Assembly: GCA_900544905.1 (NCBI GenBank)
Contig: UQXF01000001.1
Span: 23,543 to 87,542 of the forward strand
Length of the DNA stretch: 64,000 bases
DNA from: an uncultured Clostridium sp.
GTDB lineage: Bacteria > Bacillota > Clostridia > Lachnospirales > Lachnospiraceae
Direction: 5' to 3'
Shown here: in pieces, positions 35,780 through 43,063 of the stretch
How positions within the stretch are numbered: position 1 is the stretch's first letter
Layout: each line of letters opens with the position of its first letter
Translations under genes and position numbers: made by a program
Notes under the pieces: model-generated
Databases searched by the model: none
Seen by the model: only the letters and a program-made list of their open reading frames with translations
What the model was told of the DNA's origin: nothing

Positions 35780-36439
35780 CTACGATATCTTTTCTAATTT
35801 TTCACTATGTTCTTGGATTACAACTTTCATAATATCAATATCATCCTGCATACTGTCAATCTGTGCAGCCTTTTCCATATAAATTTTGGAAGAATCCACA
35901 TACATTTTTTCAATGGTCCGAACTCTTGGTAAGACTTCATTTTCAAGCAGAATGCTATTACGCCTTACTTCTTTTTCTAATGAATCCATTCTGCTGGTCA
36001 AGCTTCCGACATTTTTCTGTAAGGTGCTTATGTCCTCTTTTATGTTGCCTACTTCTTCCTGTAAGCCGCTCACGTCTTCTTTCAAACCGCTTACATCCTC
36101 TTTCAGACTCCCTACCTCTTCCTTCAAGCCGCTTACGTCCTCTTTCAGGCTTCCTACCTCTTCCTTCAAGCCGCTCACGTCTTCTTTCAGACTCCCTACT
36201 TCTTCCTTCAAGCCGCTTACATCTTCTTTCAGGCTTCCTACTTCTTCCTTCAAGCCGCTTACGTCTTCTTTCAGGCTTCCTACCTCTTCCTTTAAGCCGC
36301 TTACGTCTTCTTTCAGGCTTCCTACTTCTTCCTTCAAGCCGCTTACATCTTCTTTTAAGCCATGGATATCCTGTTTAATTGGCTCAAGCTTTGCTTCCAC
36401 AATGTCTGAAATTGCGGATAATAATTCCTTATCTGACAT
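35780..36439 (-). CDS. Coiled-coil protein built from a 14-residue tandem repeat
   Basis: From the ATG at 36439 (GGGAGGG ribosome site; an upstream frame to 36523 has none) the 219-residue protein has a short helical head (SDKELLSAISDIVEAKLEPI), six near-identical copies of SGLKEEVGSLKEDV (42 bp each), degenerate copies on either side and a C-terminal helical region. The repeat is two heptads with Leu and Val at a/d positions and charged flanks, giving a continuous coiled coil of more than 100 residues. No membrane segment or signal peptide is present, so the rod is cytoplasmic. Function is not known; it may act as a spacer or scaffold. It lies 91 nt downstream of a small AAA+ gene on the same strand. 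Confidence 0.85.
   Translation of the reverse strand: MSDKELLSAISDIVEAKLEPIKQDIHGLKEDVSGLKEEVGSLKEDVSGLKEEVGSLKEDVSGLKEEVGSLKEDVSGLKEEVGSLKEDVSGLKEEVGSLKEDVSGLKEEVGSLKEDVSGLKEDVSGLQEEVGNIKEDISTLQKNVGSLTSRMDSLEKEVRRNSILLENEVLPRVRTIEKMYVDSSKIYMEKAAQIDSMQDDIDIMKVVIQEHSEKLEKIS
36078..36360 (-). repeat. 42-bp tandem repeat inside the coiled-coil gene
   Basis: Six in-frame units of 42 bp encode SGLKEEVGSLKEDV with only synonymous third-base differences; partial units flank them. Such arrays change copy number by slippage while keeping frame. Confidence 0.85.
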
Positions 36440-36530
36440 AAATGCCCTCCCTTCTTCATATAGTAGTGCAATTATATCAGAATACACGCATTGTGTCAAT
36501 CCGAAAGAGAGGTATGTGTACACAAAAAAT

Positions 36531-37106
36531 CTATATTCTCCCTGCCAGCATTTCTCTATGCAGAATACCTAACAGGCTTGCCATCCTGCCTTCTGCCTCT
36601 CTGCAAAGCAAATCGATGCACTGTCTATCCAGCCGGATATTCTTCATTTTGGCAATCCGCTCCACAATCCCGGGTGTAATTTCAATTTCCCGGCTTTCCA
36701 ATCTTGTCACATAGTCCGCAACCGGCAGACTACTATCGGCAGACGTACCTATAAACAACCGTTCTCCCTGTGCTAACCAGCTGTGCACCAAATCAAAGAT
36801 ATATATTAAAGTATTCTCTTTTCCGGCTAAATCTTCCATATTTTCTATTATGACAATTGATGTCTCAAGCTCTTTCAATATATCCCTGTCATGTAAAAAA
36901 GAATCTATCACCTGTTCCGTAGTAATCCAGGTTATCATTTTTCTCTTCTGCTGCTTCTGCCAATCCAAATCCAGCTGCCGCAAAAAAGCTGTTTTCCCAC
37001 TGCCGCTTTTTCCCACCAGCATATAAGCTCCAAATTTGCGCCCTGCAAGCCACTCCTCTTCCATATCCCGTAATAATTTATTTTCCTCTGTAAATAAAAA
37101 CTCCAT
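36531..37106 (-). CDS. Short DnaA-domain-III-like AAA+ ATPase
   Basis: The 191-residue protein has Walker A (YMLVGKSGSGKTAFLRQ), a Walker B-like SIVIIENMEDLAGKEN, and a sensor/arginine-finger-like stretch (RLFIGTSADSSLP, DYVTRLESREIEI) in the order and spacing of DnaA domain III, then a short lid ending in MASLLGILHREM, where DnaA has its ELEGALNRL helix. There is no DnaA DNA-binding domain IV. Walker B has EN in place of DD, so catalysis may be weak. It follows the HTH-GNAT gene by 17 nt and is probably co-transcribed with it. DnaA paralogues such as Hda or DnaC/DnaI-like loaders are the nearest roles; none is established. Confidence 0.8.
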   Translation of the reverse strand: MEFLFTEENKLLRDMEEEWLAGRKFGAYMLVGKSGSGKTAFLRQLDLDWQKQQKRKMITWITTEQVIDSFLHDRDILKELETSIVIIENMEDLAGKENTLIYIFDLVHSWLAQGERLFIGTSADSSLPVADYVTRLESREIEITPGIVERIAKMKNIRLDRQCIDLLCREAEGRMASLLGILHREMLAGRI

Positions 37107-37123
37107 CCAGAAATCCTCCTTTT

Positions 37124-37792
37124 TCAGTCCTCTTCCGGAATCACCCTGTTCCGGTATAGCAAATCCTCTCTTACCGTAAAACCCATTTTCTCCCAGAAGG
37201 CATTCCCTTCCGCATTATCTTTAAAGACTACCAATGCCGCCTTTTTGATTCCCAAAAGCTTAAGCGCATTTACCACTGCATCCACCAGCTGTGCTGCAAT
37301 TCCATTTCCCCTGTATTCCTTAAGAACCGCCAGATGATAAATGTATGCCCTTCTCCCATCATTGCCTGCAAGAATCACTCCAGCTGCATTTCCGTCTCTT
37401 TCTGCCACAAAGCAGGTATCCGGATTCCGAAGCAGAAAATGCTCGATTCCATCCCTTGAATCATCCAGCTCGTTTAATCCAACACCATCACAGGAAAGCC
37501 AAAGCTTGTGCACTTCCTCATAATCACTGATTCGCATCCTGCGGATACCAGTCCCTTCTCCCTTTTGTGACTTCCGCTCCTGCCTTTGCTCTATCAGTTT
37601 TTCATCTGTCCGGATTTTATACTCCAACAGCCGCAATACATATTCCGGCATAGTCCTTTTTCCGCATTCCCAATCCTGTACGGTACGGTAAGGAATATTA
37701 AAATAATCGCAAAATTCCCGGCGGTTTAAATGCAAATCCTTACGCAATTCCTTTATAATTTCACTTAATTCCCTGCTCTGTCTTTCTTCCAT
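37124..37792 (-). CDS. HTH-GNAT fusion protein
   Basis: Residues 1-65 are an XRE-type helix-turn-helix (LRKDLHLNRREFCDYFNIPY, TVQDWECGKRTMPEYVLRLL). After a basic linker, residues 82-218 are a GNAT acetyltransferase: RRMRISDYEEVHKLWLSCDG, AVLKEYRGNGIAAQLVDAVV with the acetyl-CoA-binding R-G-N-G-I-A loop, and ALVVFKDNAEGNAFWEKMGF. The fused HTH suggests DNA-linked regulation or an antitoxin-like role for a GNAT toxin in one chain. It is the first gene of a leftward cluster with a DnaA-like ATPase and a coiled-coil rod. Target of acetylation unknown. Confidence 0.88.
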   Translation of the reverse strand: MEERQSRELSEIIKELRKDLHLNRREFCDYFNIPYRTVQDWECGKRTMPEYVLRLLEYKIRTDEKLIEQRQERKSQKGEGTGIRRMRISDYEEVHKLWLSCDGVGLNELDDSRDGIEHFLLRNPDTCFVAERDGNAAGVILAGNDGRRAYIYHLAVLKEYRGNGIAAQLVDAVVNALKLLGIKKAALVVFKDNAEGNAFWEKMGFTVREDLLYRNRVIPEED

Positions 37793-37936
37793 TCTATCTT
37801 CCTTTCGTTGCCTTAACCGGCTGTTCAGGACAATTGAAAATAATTTCTTAATTTAAATTTTCTCTGCTTCTGGTTCACAATTATACTATAAAGCACCTGA
37901 AATGTCATGCCAAATGCCGGAAACTTTTCCCATAGA

Positions 37937-37974
37937 GAAAAAAAGCAGGAAAATACGAACATATCTCCCTGCTG
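37937..37974 (-). terminator. Terminator of the por operon
   Basis: On the - strand AGCAGG (37973-37968) pairs with CCTGCT (37949-37944) and is followed by seven T. It lies 18 nt after the porB stop. Confidence 0.8.
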
Positions 37975-37991
37975 TTAACACATTTTCTATC

Positions 37992-38927
37992 CTAATACTT
38001 TGAACACCGGAACTGAAGCTCTTCCCAGCGTCTGTCCACTTCCTCCTGGAACTGTACGATTAAGTCTTCATTTCCCTTCTTGAATAAATGCTTGAATCTT
38101 CCCTGTGGCCTTAAGAAATCCTCAATCGGAAGCTTTTTCTTCGGCTCATAATTGAGAATCCATTTGCCGTGGTCCACCTCAAACAATGGCCAGTAACAGG
38201 TCTCCACACCCAGCTTACAAATCTCCATAATATCCTCAGTCGGATATCTCCAGCCTCTCGGACATGGTGCCATGACATTCAGGAAACAGGCACCCTCTGT
38301 ATAAATCGCCTTTTCTGCCTTTGTATGTAAATCCTTGAAGTTACCAAGTAATGTAGACTGACCAACATACGGAACATCATGGGCTGCAATAATGGAAGCT
38401 AAATCCTTACGGTTCTGCATTTTACCATTGGACTGGCTTCCCACCGGTGTTGTGGTGGTATCTGCATACATCGGGGTTGCAGAGGAACGCTGGATACCGG
38501 TATTCATATAAGCACCGTTATCGTAACACACATAGACAAAATCATGGTTACGCTCCATAGCACCGGATAGAGACTGTAAACCGATATCGTATGTACCACC
38601 GTCACCTCCAAAGGTAATGAATTTATAGGTATCATCAATCTTGCCTTTTCTCTTTAATACATTATAGGCAGTCTCCACACCGCTCATAGTAGCACCTGCA
38701 TTTTCAAATGCATTGTGGATATAACTGTCCTCATATGCGGTATACGGATACATAAAGGTGGAAACCTCCAGACATCCTGTAGCATTACCGATAACCGCCT
38801 TGTCCCCCTCATGAAGGGCACGGAGCACTGCACGAACTGCAATGGTTCCGCCGCATCCGGCACACATTCTGTGTCCTGGAGCCAGACGTTCCGGTTTATT
38901 CATTTCTGCTTTAAAATTATAACTCAT
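37992..38927 (-). CDS. porB: Pyruvate:ferredoxin oxidoreductase, beta subunit (PorB)
   Basis: PorB carries thiamine diphosphate and an Fe-S cluster of the four-subunit enzyme that makes acetyl-CoA, CO2 and reduced ferredoxin from pyruvate. The 311-residue protein has MCAGCGGTIAVRAVL (cluster cysteines C22/C25), the TPP motif GDGGTYDIGLQSLSGAMER followed by CYDNGAYMNTG, and APCPRGWRYP. It is the last gene of porG-porD-porA-porB. The 2-oxoacid could in principle be a branched-chain acid, but the sequence pattern fits the pyruvate enzyme. Confidence 0.93.
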   Translation of the reverse strand: MSYNFKAEMNKPERLAPGHRMCAGCGGTIAVRAVLRALHEGDKAVIGNATGCLEVSTFMYPYTAYEDSYIHNAFENAGATMSGVETAYNVLKRKGKIDDTYKFITFGGDGGTYDIGLQSLSGAMERNHDFVYVCYDNGAYMNTGIQRSSATPMYADTTTTPVGSQSNGKMQNRKDLASIIAAHDVPYVGQSTLLGNFKDLHTKAEKAIYTEGACFLNVMAPCPRGWRYPTEDIMEICKLGVETCYWPLFEVDHGKWILNYEPKKKLPIEDFLRPQGRFKHLFKKGNEDLIVQFQEEVDRRWEELQFRCSKY

Positions 38928-38942
38928 CTCATCTGCCTCCTT

Positions 38943-40166
38943 CTAATTCTTCTTTGCAGGATTCTCACGGCTTACGGTATAGCCCTCTCCGCGCAATCCC
39001 ACATAACGGTACTCTTTAAACTCTTTGCCTTCTTTATCGTAAGCTTCCAAATCCTTGTAAATCTGCTCTGCCTCTTCCACTGTGAAATCTCTTCCACCCA
39101 GACCATAAACGAGATTAAATGCCTTTACATCCTTTGCATAGTCATAAAGGGCTGCCTTTACCTCGGCTCCAAGTGGGCCGCCCTTGCCCCGGAAGCACTC
39201 GCTTCTGTCCATGATAGCAACCGTCTTGCAATTCTTAAGGGCATTGGCAATTTCCTCATCCGGGAACGGACGAAACACCCGAAGCTTTAATAATCCGACC
39301 TTCATTCCCTGCTCTCTTAAAGCGTCCACTGCATCCTTCGTGGTTCCCGCTGCAGAGCCAATCATCACCAGTGCATAATCCGCATCCTCTAAGCGGTACT
39401 CCTCGAAAAAGCCATAGCTTCTCCCGGACATTTCGCCAAATTCCTTACCAACCTCCAAGATAACCTTCTTGGCGTTGTTCATGGCGGTATTCTGCGCCAT
39501 TTTTGTCTCCATATAGTAATTGGAAACTGCGTATGGTCCCAGCGCCATTGGCTGGTCTGCATTTAACAGATAATTTTCCGGCTCATACTCACCAACAAAA
39601 TTCTTAACCTTGTCATCTTCTAATAATTCAATATTCTCCACCGCATGACTGGTGATAAAACCATCCTGGCAAATCATAATCGGAAGTCTGACATCCTTAT
39701 GCTCGGAAATACGGTATGCCTGGACAAAATTATCATATACCTCCTGGTTGTTCTCTGCATAGATTTGAATAAATCCGGTATCCCTTGCACCCATGGAATC
39801 CGAATGGTCACAGTTAATGTTAATCGGACCGGATAACGCCCTGTTTACAAGACAGAGTGCCAACGGTAAACGGTTGGAAGCCGCTACATAAAGCTCCTCC
39901 CACATCAATGCCAGACCACAGGATGAGGTTGCGGTAAGCGCTCTTGCTCCCGCTGCCGAAGCTCCAATGGTTGCACTCATGGAGCTGTGCTCGCTCTCCA
40001 CCGGAATAAAATCCGTATCCATCTCTCCGTTTGCGATATAGTTTGCCACATACTGTGGAATCTCCGTGGACGGAGTAATCGGAAATGCAGGCATAACATC
40101 AGGATTCACCTGCTTGATTGCATAGGAAATGGCTTCATTTCCGGATAAACGTTCTCTAACTGCCAT
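38943..40166 (-). CDS. porA: Pyruvate:ferredoxin oxidoreductase, alpha subunit (PorA)
   Basis: The 407-residue subunit supplies the pyrimidine/2-oxoacid-binding domain and CoA-side domain: GNEAISYAIKQVNPDVMPAF, PITPSTEIPQYVANY, FIPVESEHSSMSATIGASAA and LKLRVFRPFPDEEIANAL. PITPSTEI contains the Thr and neighbouring residues that contact pyruvate in the family. It follows porD by 1 nt and precedes porB by 15 nt. Confidence 0.95.
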   Translation of the reverse strand: MAVRERLSGNEAISYAIKQVNPDVMPAFPITPSTEIPQYVANYIANGEMDTDFIPVESEHSSMSATIGASAAGARALTATSSCGLALMWEELYVAASNRLPLALCLVNRALSGPININCDHSDSMGARDTGFIQIYAENNQEVYDNFVQAYRISEHKDVRLPIMICQDGFITSHAVENIELLEDDKVKNFVGEYEPENYLLNADQPMALGPYAVSNYYMETKMAQNTAMNNAKKVILEVGKEFGEMSGRSYGFFEEYRLEDADYALVMIGSAAGTTKDAVDALREQGMKVGLLKLRVFRPFPDEEIANALKNCKTVAIMDRSECFRGKGGPLGAEVKAALYDYAKDVKAFNLVYGLGGRDFTVEEAEQIYKDLEAYDKEGKEFKEYRYVGLRGEGYTVSRENPAKKN

Positions 40167-40167
40167 C

Positions 40168-40473
40168 TTACTGTCCCTCCTTCATGGAAATTGCATCAAA
40201 AGGACAAACCTTTGCACAGATACCACAGCCCTTGCAGTGGTCATAGTCAAAATCTTCCCTCTTGCTGTCGCAGACCGGAATAGAGCTGTCCGGACATACC
40301 GGTACGCATAACAGGCACTGCTTACACTTCTCACTGTGAAAAACCGGAGTCTGGGTTCTCCATTCTCCTGTCTTAAACTCCTTGGAGGTTCCGGCACCGT
40401 AAATCTGGTTTCCCACTGTCAAATCCTGCCAGCTGCTCTTTTCTGTAATCTTTGTAATATCTGTTGCTGCCAT
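40168..40473 (-). CDS. porD: Pyruvate:ferredoxin oxidoreductase, delta subunit (ferredoxin-like)
   Basis: The 101-residue protein carries two 4Fe-4S motifs, CKQCLLCVPVCPDSSIPV and CKGCGICAKVCPFDAI, that wire electrons from the catalytic subunits to ferredoxin. It sits between porG and porA with essentially no gaps. Confidence 0.95.
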   Translation of the reverse strand: MAATDITKITEKSSWQDLTVGNQIYGAGTSKEFKTGEWRTQTPVFHSEKCKQCLLCVPVCPDSSIPVCDSKREDFDYDHCKGCGICAKVCPFDAISMKEGQ

Positions 40474-41046
40474 TTACTCCACCTCCTCATATGCCATATG
40501 TAATGCCTTAAGGTTACCCTCAATCACCTCTGGCTTCTTTGCAAATTTGTGCTTGTAAGAGCCTTCCATCTCCCGGAAGAAATCCTCCTTCGTCATAACC
40601 TTGCTGATTGCAACGATGGCTGCCAGCATCGGAGAATTCGGGAAATATCTGCCTAAGCACTTTTCGGAAATCTCCCTTGCGTCTATCGTATACACTCCGC
40701 CGGTATACCCCTTTAAGAACGGCTTTACCTCCTCCGCACTCTTTGTGGTATTAATGACAATTGCGCCCTCCGGATTCAGCCCTGCCGTCACATCTACACT
40801 CTCTAACAATGTCTCATCTACCACAACCACATAGTCCGGGTCATAAATGTTGGAATGTACACGGATTGGATTTTCACTAATCCGGTTGTAAGCCGTAATC
40901 GGCGCTCCCATCCGCTCCGGACCATATTCCGGAAAACCCTGTACATGTTTTCCTGTCATAAATGCAGCATCCGCTAACATCAATGCCGCTGACTTGGCAC
41001 CCTGGCCGCCTCTGCCGTGCCATCTGATTTCTACTGTGTTTCTCAC
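40474..41046 (-). CDS. porG: Pyruvate:ferredoxin oxidoreductase, gamma subunit (PorG)
   Basis: The 190-residue subunit begins VEIRWHGRGGQGAKSAALML, the family hallmark (GRGGQG), and continues VQGFPEYGPERMGAPITAYN and DPDYVVVVDETLL. It is the first gene of the por operon and abuts porD directly. The upstream 41047-41170 stretch should hold the operon promoter, but I could not single out boxes with confidence. Confidence 0.95.
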   Translation of the reverse strand: MRNTVEIRWHGRGGQGAKSAALMLADAAFMTGKHVQGFPEYGPERMGAPITAYNRISENPIRVHSNIYDPDYVVVVDETLLESVDVTAGLNPEGAIVINTTKSAEEVKPFLKGYTGGVYTIDAREISEKCLGRYFPNSPMLAAIVAISKVMTKEDFFREMEGSYKHKFAKKPEVIEGNLKALHMAYEEVE

Positions 41047-41170
41047 TTTTTACACTCCTTGTTTTTTCCTTGTTATCCGCTTTAAACTGATATGTTTTAT
41101 ATGAAATGATTATGCTAAGGTGTACTCTTAATATCATAAAGTATTTGTGATTAATTGATTCATTTTATCA

Positions 41171-41216
41171 AGAAAACCCACAGCACACTATCCGTTATTA
41201 TAGGTGCTATGGGCTT
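41171..41216 (-). terminator. Terminator of the exonuclease gene
   Basis: On the - strand GCCCATAGCAC (41214-41204) pairs with GTGCTGTGGG (41187-41178; one G-U) and is followed by TTTTC. It lies about 90 nt after the exonuclease stop. Confidence 0.7.
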
Positions 41217-41303
41217 AAATGTAAAGTGAAAATATGAAAAGATTTCACGCGGTATGTGAATATTACTCACTATTTCAAAACTGCCTGTCAAGCCTTTCCT
41301 TTC

Positions 41304-41969
41304 TCAACCGTTTTCCGTATACCGGCATGCCGGGAATCCACTGCATCCCCAAAACTCGCCGTATCTTCCATTTCTCCGTCTCATCTCTCCGCCGCATCTA
41401 GGGCAAATTTTTTGAGAATATTTTACACGCTCCTGTGCCATCCGCTCAAAACACTGCTGGTTCATCAGGCAGTCGTTCAACGCTCTATGCGCACCAGATG
41501 TACTGATTGTGTAATAAGCAGCGATATCCACCAGCCTGTGATATCCAAGCTGGGGAAGACACCGCCTTGCCATCGGAAGCGTATCAATATAATCATTGCT
41601 GATTGTCTTCCCAAACAATTCTTCCGCCGCTCTCCATATGAATTTCATGTCAAAAGACTGGATATTATGCCCCACCAGTATATTATCCCCAATAAATTCA
41701 ATAAACTGCGGGAAAACCTCATCCAATACCGGCTCATCTGCCACCATTTCATTACTGATTCCATTTACCGCCGTTGCCCCGTAAGGTATCGGTCTTTCCG
41801 GATTGACCAGGCTGCTGAAGGTATCTGTTACCTTTTTATTTACCACCTTCACTGCTGAAATCTCAATAATGGAATCGTAATTGGGGCTGATTCCTGTGGT
41901 CTCTAAATCAAATACAATATAATCTGCTACATAATCCTTTAGGGAATTTCCCCGTCTGTCTCCTAGCAT
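41304..41969 (-). CDS. DnaQ-family 3'-5' exonuclease with C-terminal topoisomerase-type zinc finger
   Basis: Residues 14-175 are a DEDDh exonuclease: [13 protein letters not shown] (Exo I, D and E), [13 protein letters not shown] (Exo II) and [12 protein letters not shown] (Exo III, His and Asp). Residues 188-221 form a zinc finger, [20 protein letters not shown] then [13 protein letters not shown], of the type found at the end of topoisomerase I. This combines proofreading-type nuclease activity with a single-strand-DNA-binding module. The start follows GAGGTAACCT. It is monocistronic. Cellular role (repair, RNA or ssDNA trimming) is not known. Confidence 0.9.
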   Translation of the reverse strand: MLGDRRGNSLKDYVADYIVFDLETTGISPNYDSIIEISAVKVVNKKVTDTFSSLVNPERPIPYGATAVNGISNEMVADEPVLDEVFPQFIEFIGDNILVGHNIQSFDMKFIWRAAEELFGKTISNDYIDTLPMARRCLPQLGYHRLVDIAAYYTISTSGAHRALNDCLMNQQCFERMAQERVKYSQKICPRCGGEMRRRNGRYGEFWGCSGFPACRYTENG

Positions 41970-42077
41970 AGGTTACCTCATTTATCTTTGTGTTTTTATT
42001 TCTAATATAGAGAATATCATATAAAAACGGGCAACGCAAACCTTTCTCCTTATAATAATTCCATTCATTATCGCACA

Positions 42078-42857
42078 TTAGACAAGCTTTATTCCAATTG
42101 TAACAATCCCCAAAACCAACAAGACCACTCCCACTATCCGATTCAATTTTTTAATCTCACATTTGTTTGCAAATTTTGCGGAAACCACTGCACCCACCAG
42201 ACAGCAGATTACAATAACCGCCATCGGAAGGGGATAGATATCTGCTCCCATAGACACATGGCTGACTGTTCCTGTCAACGCAACCACCGACATAATCATG
42301 GTGCTGGTTCCAACTGCAACCTTCAGATTATAACCCAGCACCAGAGTAAATACCGTCAGCATCAATATACCTCCACCGCTTCCGGTAAAACCGCATACCC
42401 AGCCAATCAGGCAGCCTAAAAACATGGCAAGAACCGTTTTCGCCTGTCCCCCATTTTCTTTCAAATTTACAGCAGATTCATTGCCCCCGGTAACCGGTTT
42501 TACAAGAAACTTTATTCCAAGAAAAACCGTTGTCAGCATAGATATATAGCCTAACCCATCCGGTTCCTTCTGGCTGAAGAGATAACCGCAATAGCTTCCA
42601 ATCACCGTTCCGATAAAAGCAGTTATCATAACCAATGCGCCCCTTTTTGCGTCAATATTCTTATTTTTATAATATGTATAAGCAGACAATAAGCTTGCCA
42701 GTACATCGGATGCCAGGGCAACCGTCACTGCATCATACCCCTGCCACCCGCATAGGCTAACTAAAAACGGGGTAATGACTACGGCTGCGGAAAGTCCCGC
42801 CAGACCAGTTACAATCCCCGCACCCAATCCGGCTGCCACATAGATAACATACAACAT
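42078..42857 (-). CDS. TSUP-family (TauE/SafE) membrane transporter
   Basis: The 259-residue protein has about eight membrane helices and two family repeats, GAGIVTGLAGLSAAVVITPF and IGWVCGFTGSGGGILMLTVF with VAVGTSTMIMSVVALTG. The family exports sulfite, sulfoacetate or related organosulfur anions, or takes up sulfate-like anions. No sulfur genes lie next to it, so the substrate is open. Confidence 0.9.
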   Translation of the reverse strand: MLYVIYVAAGLGAGIVTGLAGLSAAVVITPFLVSLCGWQGYDAVTVALASDVLASLLSAYTYYKNKNIDAKRGALVMITAFIGTVIGSYCGYLFSQKEPDGLGYISMLTTVFLGIKFLVKPVTGGNESAVNLKENGGQAKTVLAMFLGCLIGWVCGFTGSGGGILMLTVFTLVLGYNLKVAVGTSTMIMSVVALTGTVSHVSMGADIYPLPMAVIVICCLVGAVVSAKFANKCEIKKLNRIVGVVLLVLGIVTIGIKLV

Positions 42858-42984
42858 AAAACATTCCTTCTTTCGCGTTTCATACTAATCACTATAATAT
42901 GCTTTAATCCGAATACCATGTCAAGAAATACATGTATAATTAATATAATTTCTACAGGATTAAACAAAAACAAGTTCCATACTC

Positions 42985-43021
42985 AAGAAAATACAGGCAG
43001 CCAGGCTTCCTGTATTTTCTT
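42985..43021 (-). terminator. Terminator of the MMPL/heptad-repeat operon
   Basis: AAGAAAATACAGG (42985-42997) pairs perfectly with CCTGTATTTTCTT (43009-43021) around an 11-base loop. It lies 43 nt after the stop of the secreted protein; the T tract is inside the stem end. Confidence 0.75.
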
Positions 43022-43063
43022 CAAATGTATTTTTTATAATCTTTTCCTGTTTACATATCTCCT

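Noticed and set aside
36078..36360. CRISPR-like regular repeats
   Set aside because: Units are contiguous with no spacers and encode a clean heptad repeat in frame.
35886..36572. 228-codon + strand frame rich in Ser/Thr/Phe
   Set aside because: It is the reverse complement of the 42-bp repeat; periodicity alone keeps it open, and it has no ribosome site.
41128..41160. Rex-like site (TTGTGATTAATTGA) upstream of porG
   Set aside because: Only one half matches the Rex pattern well; not strong enough to call.
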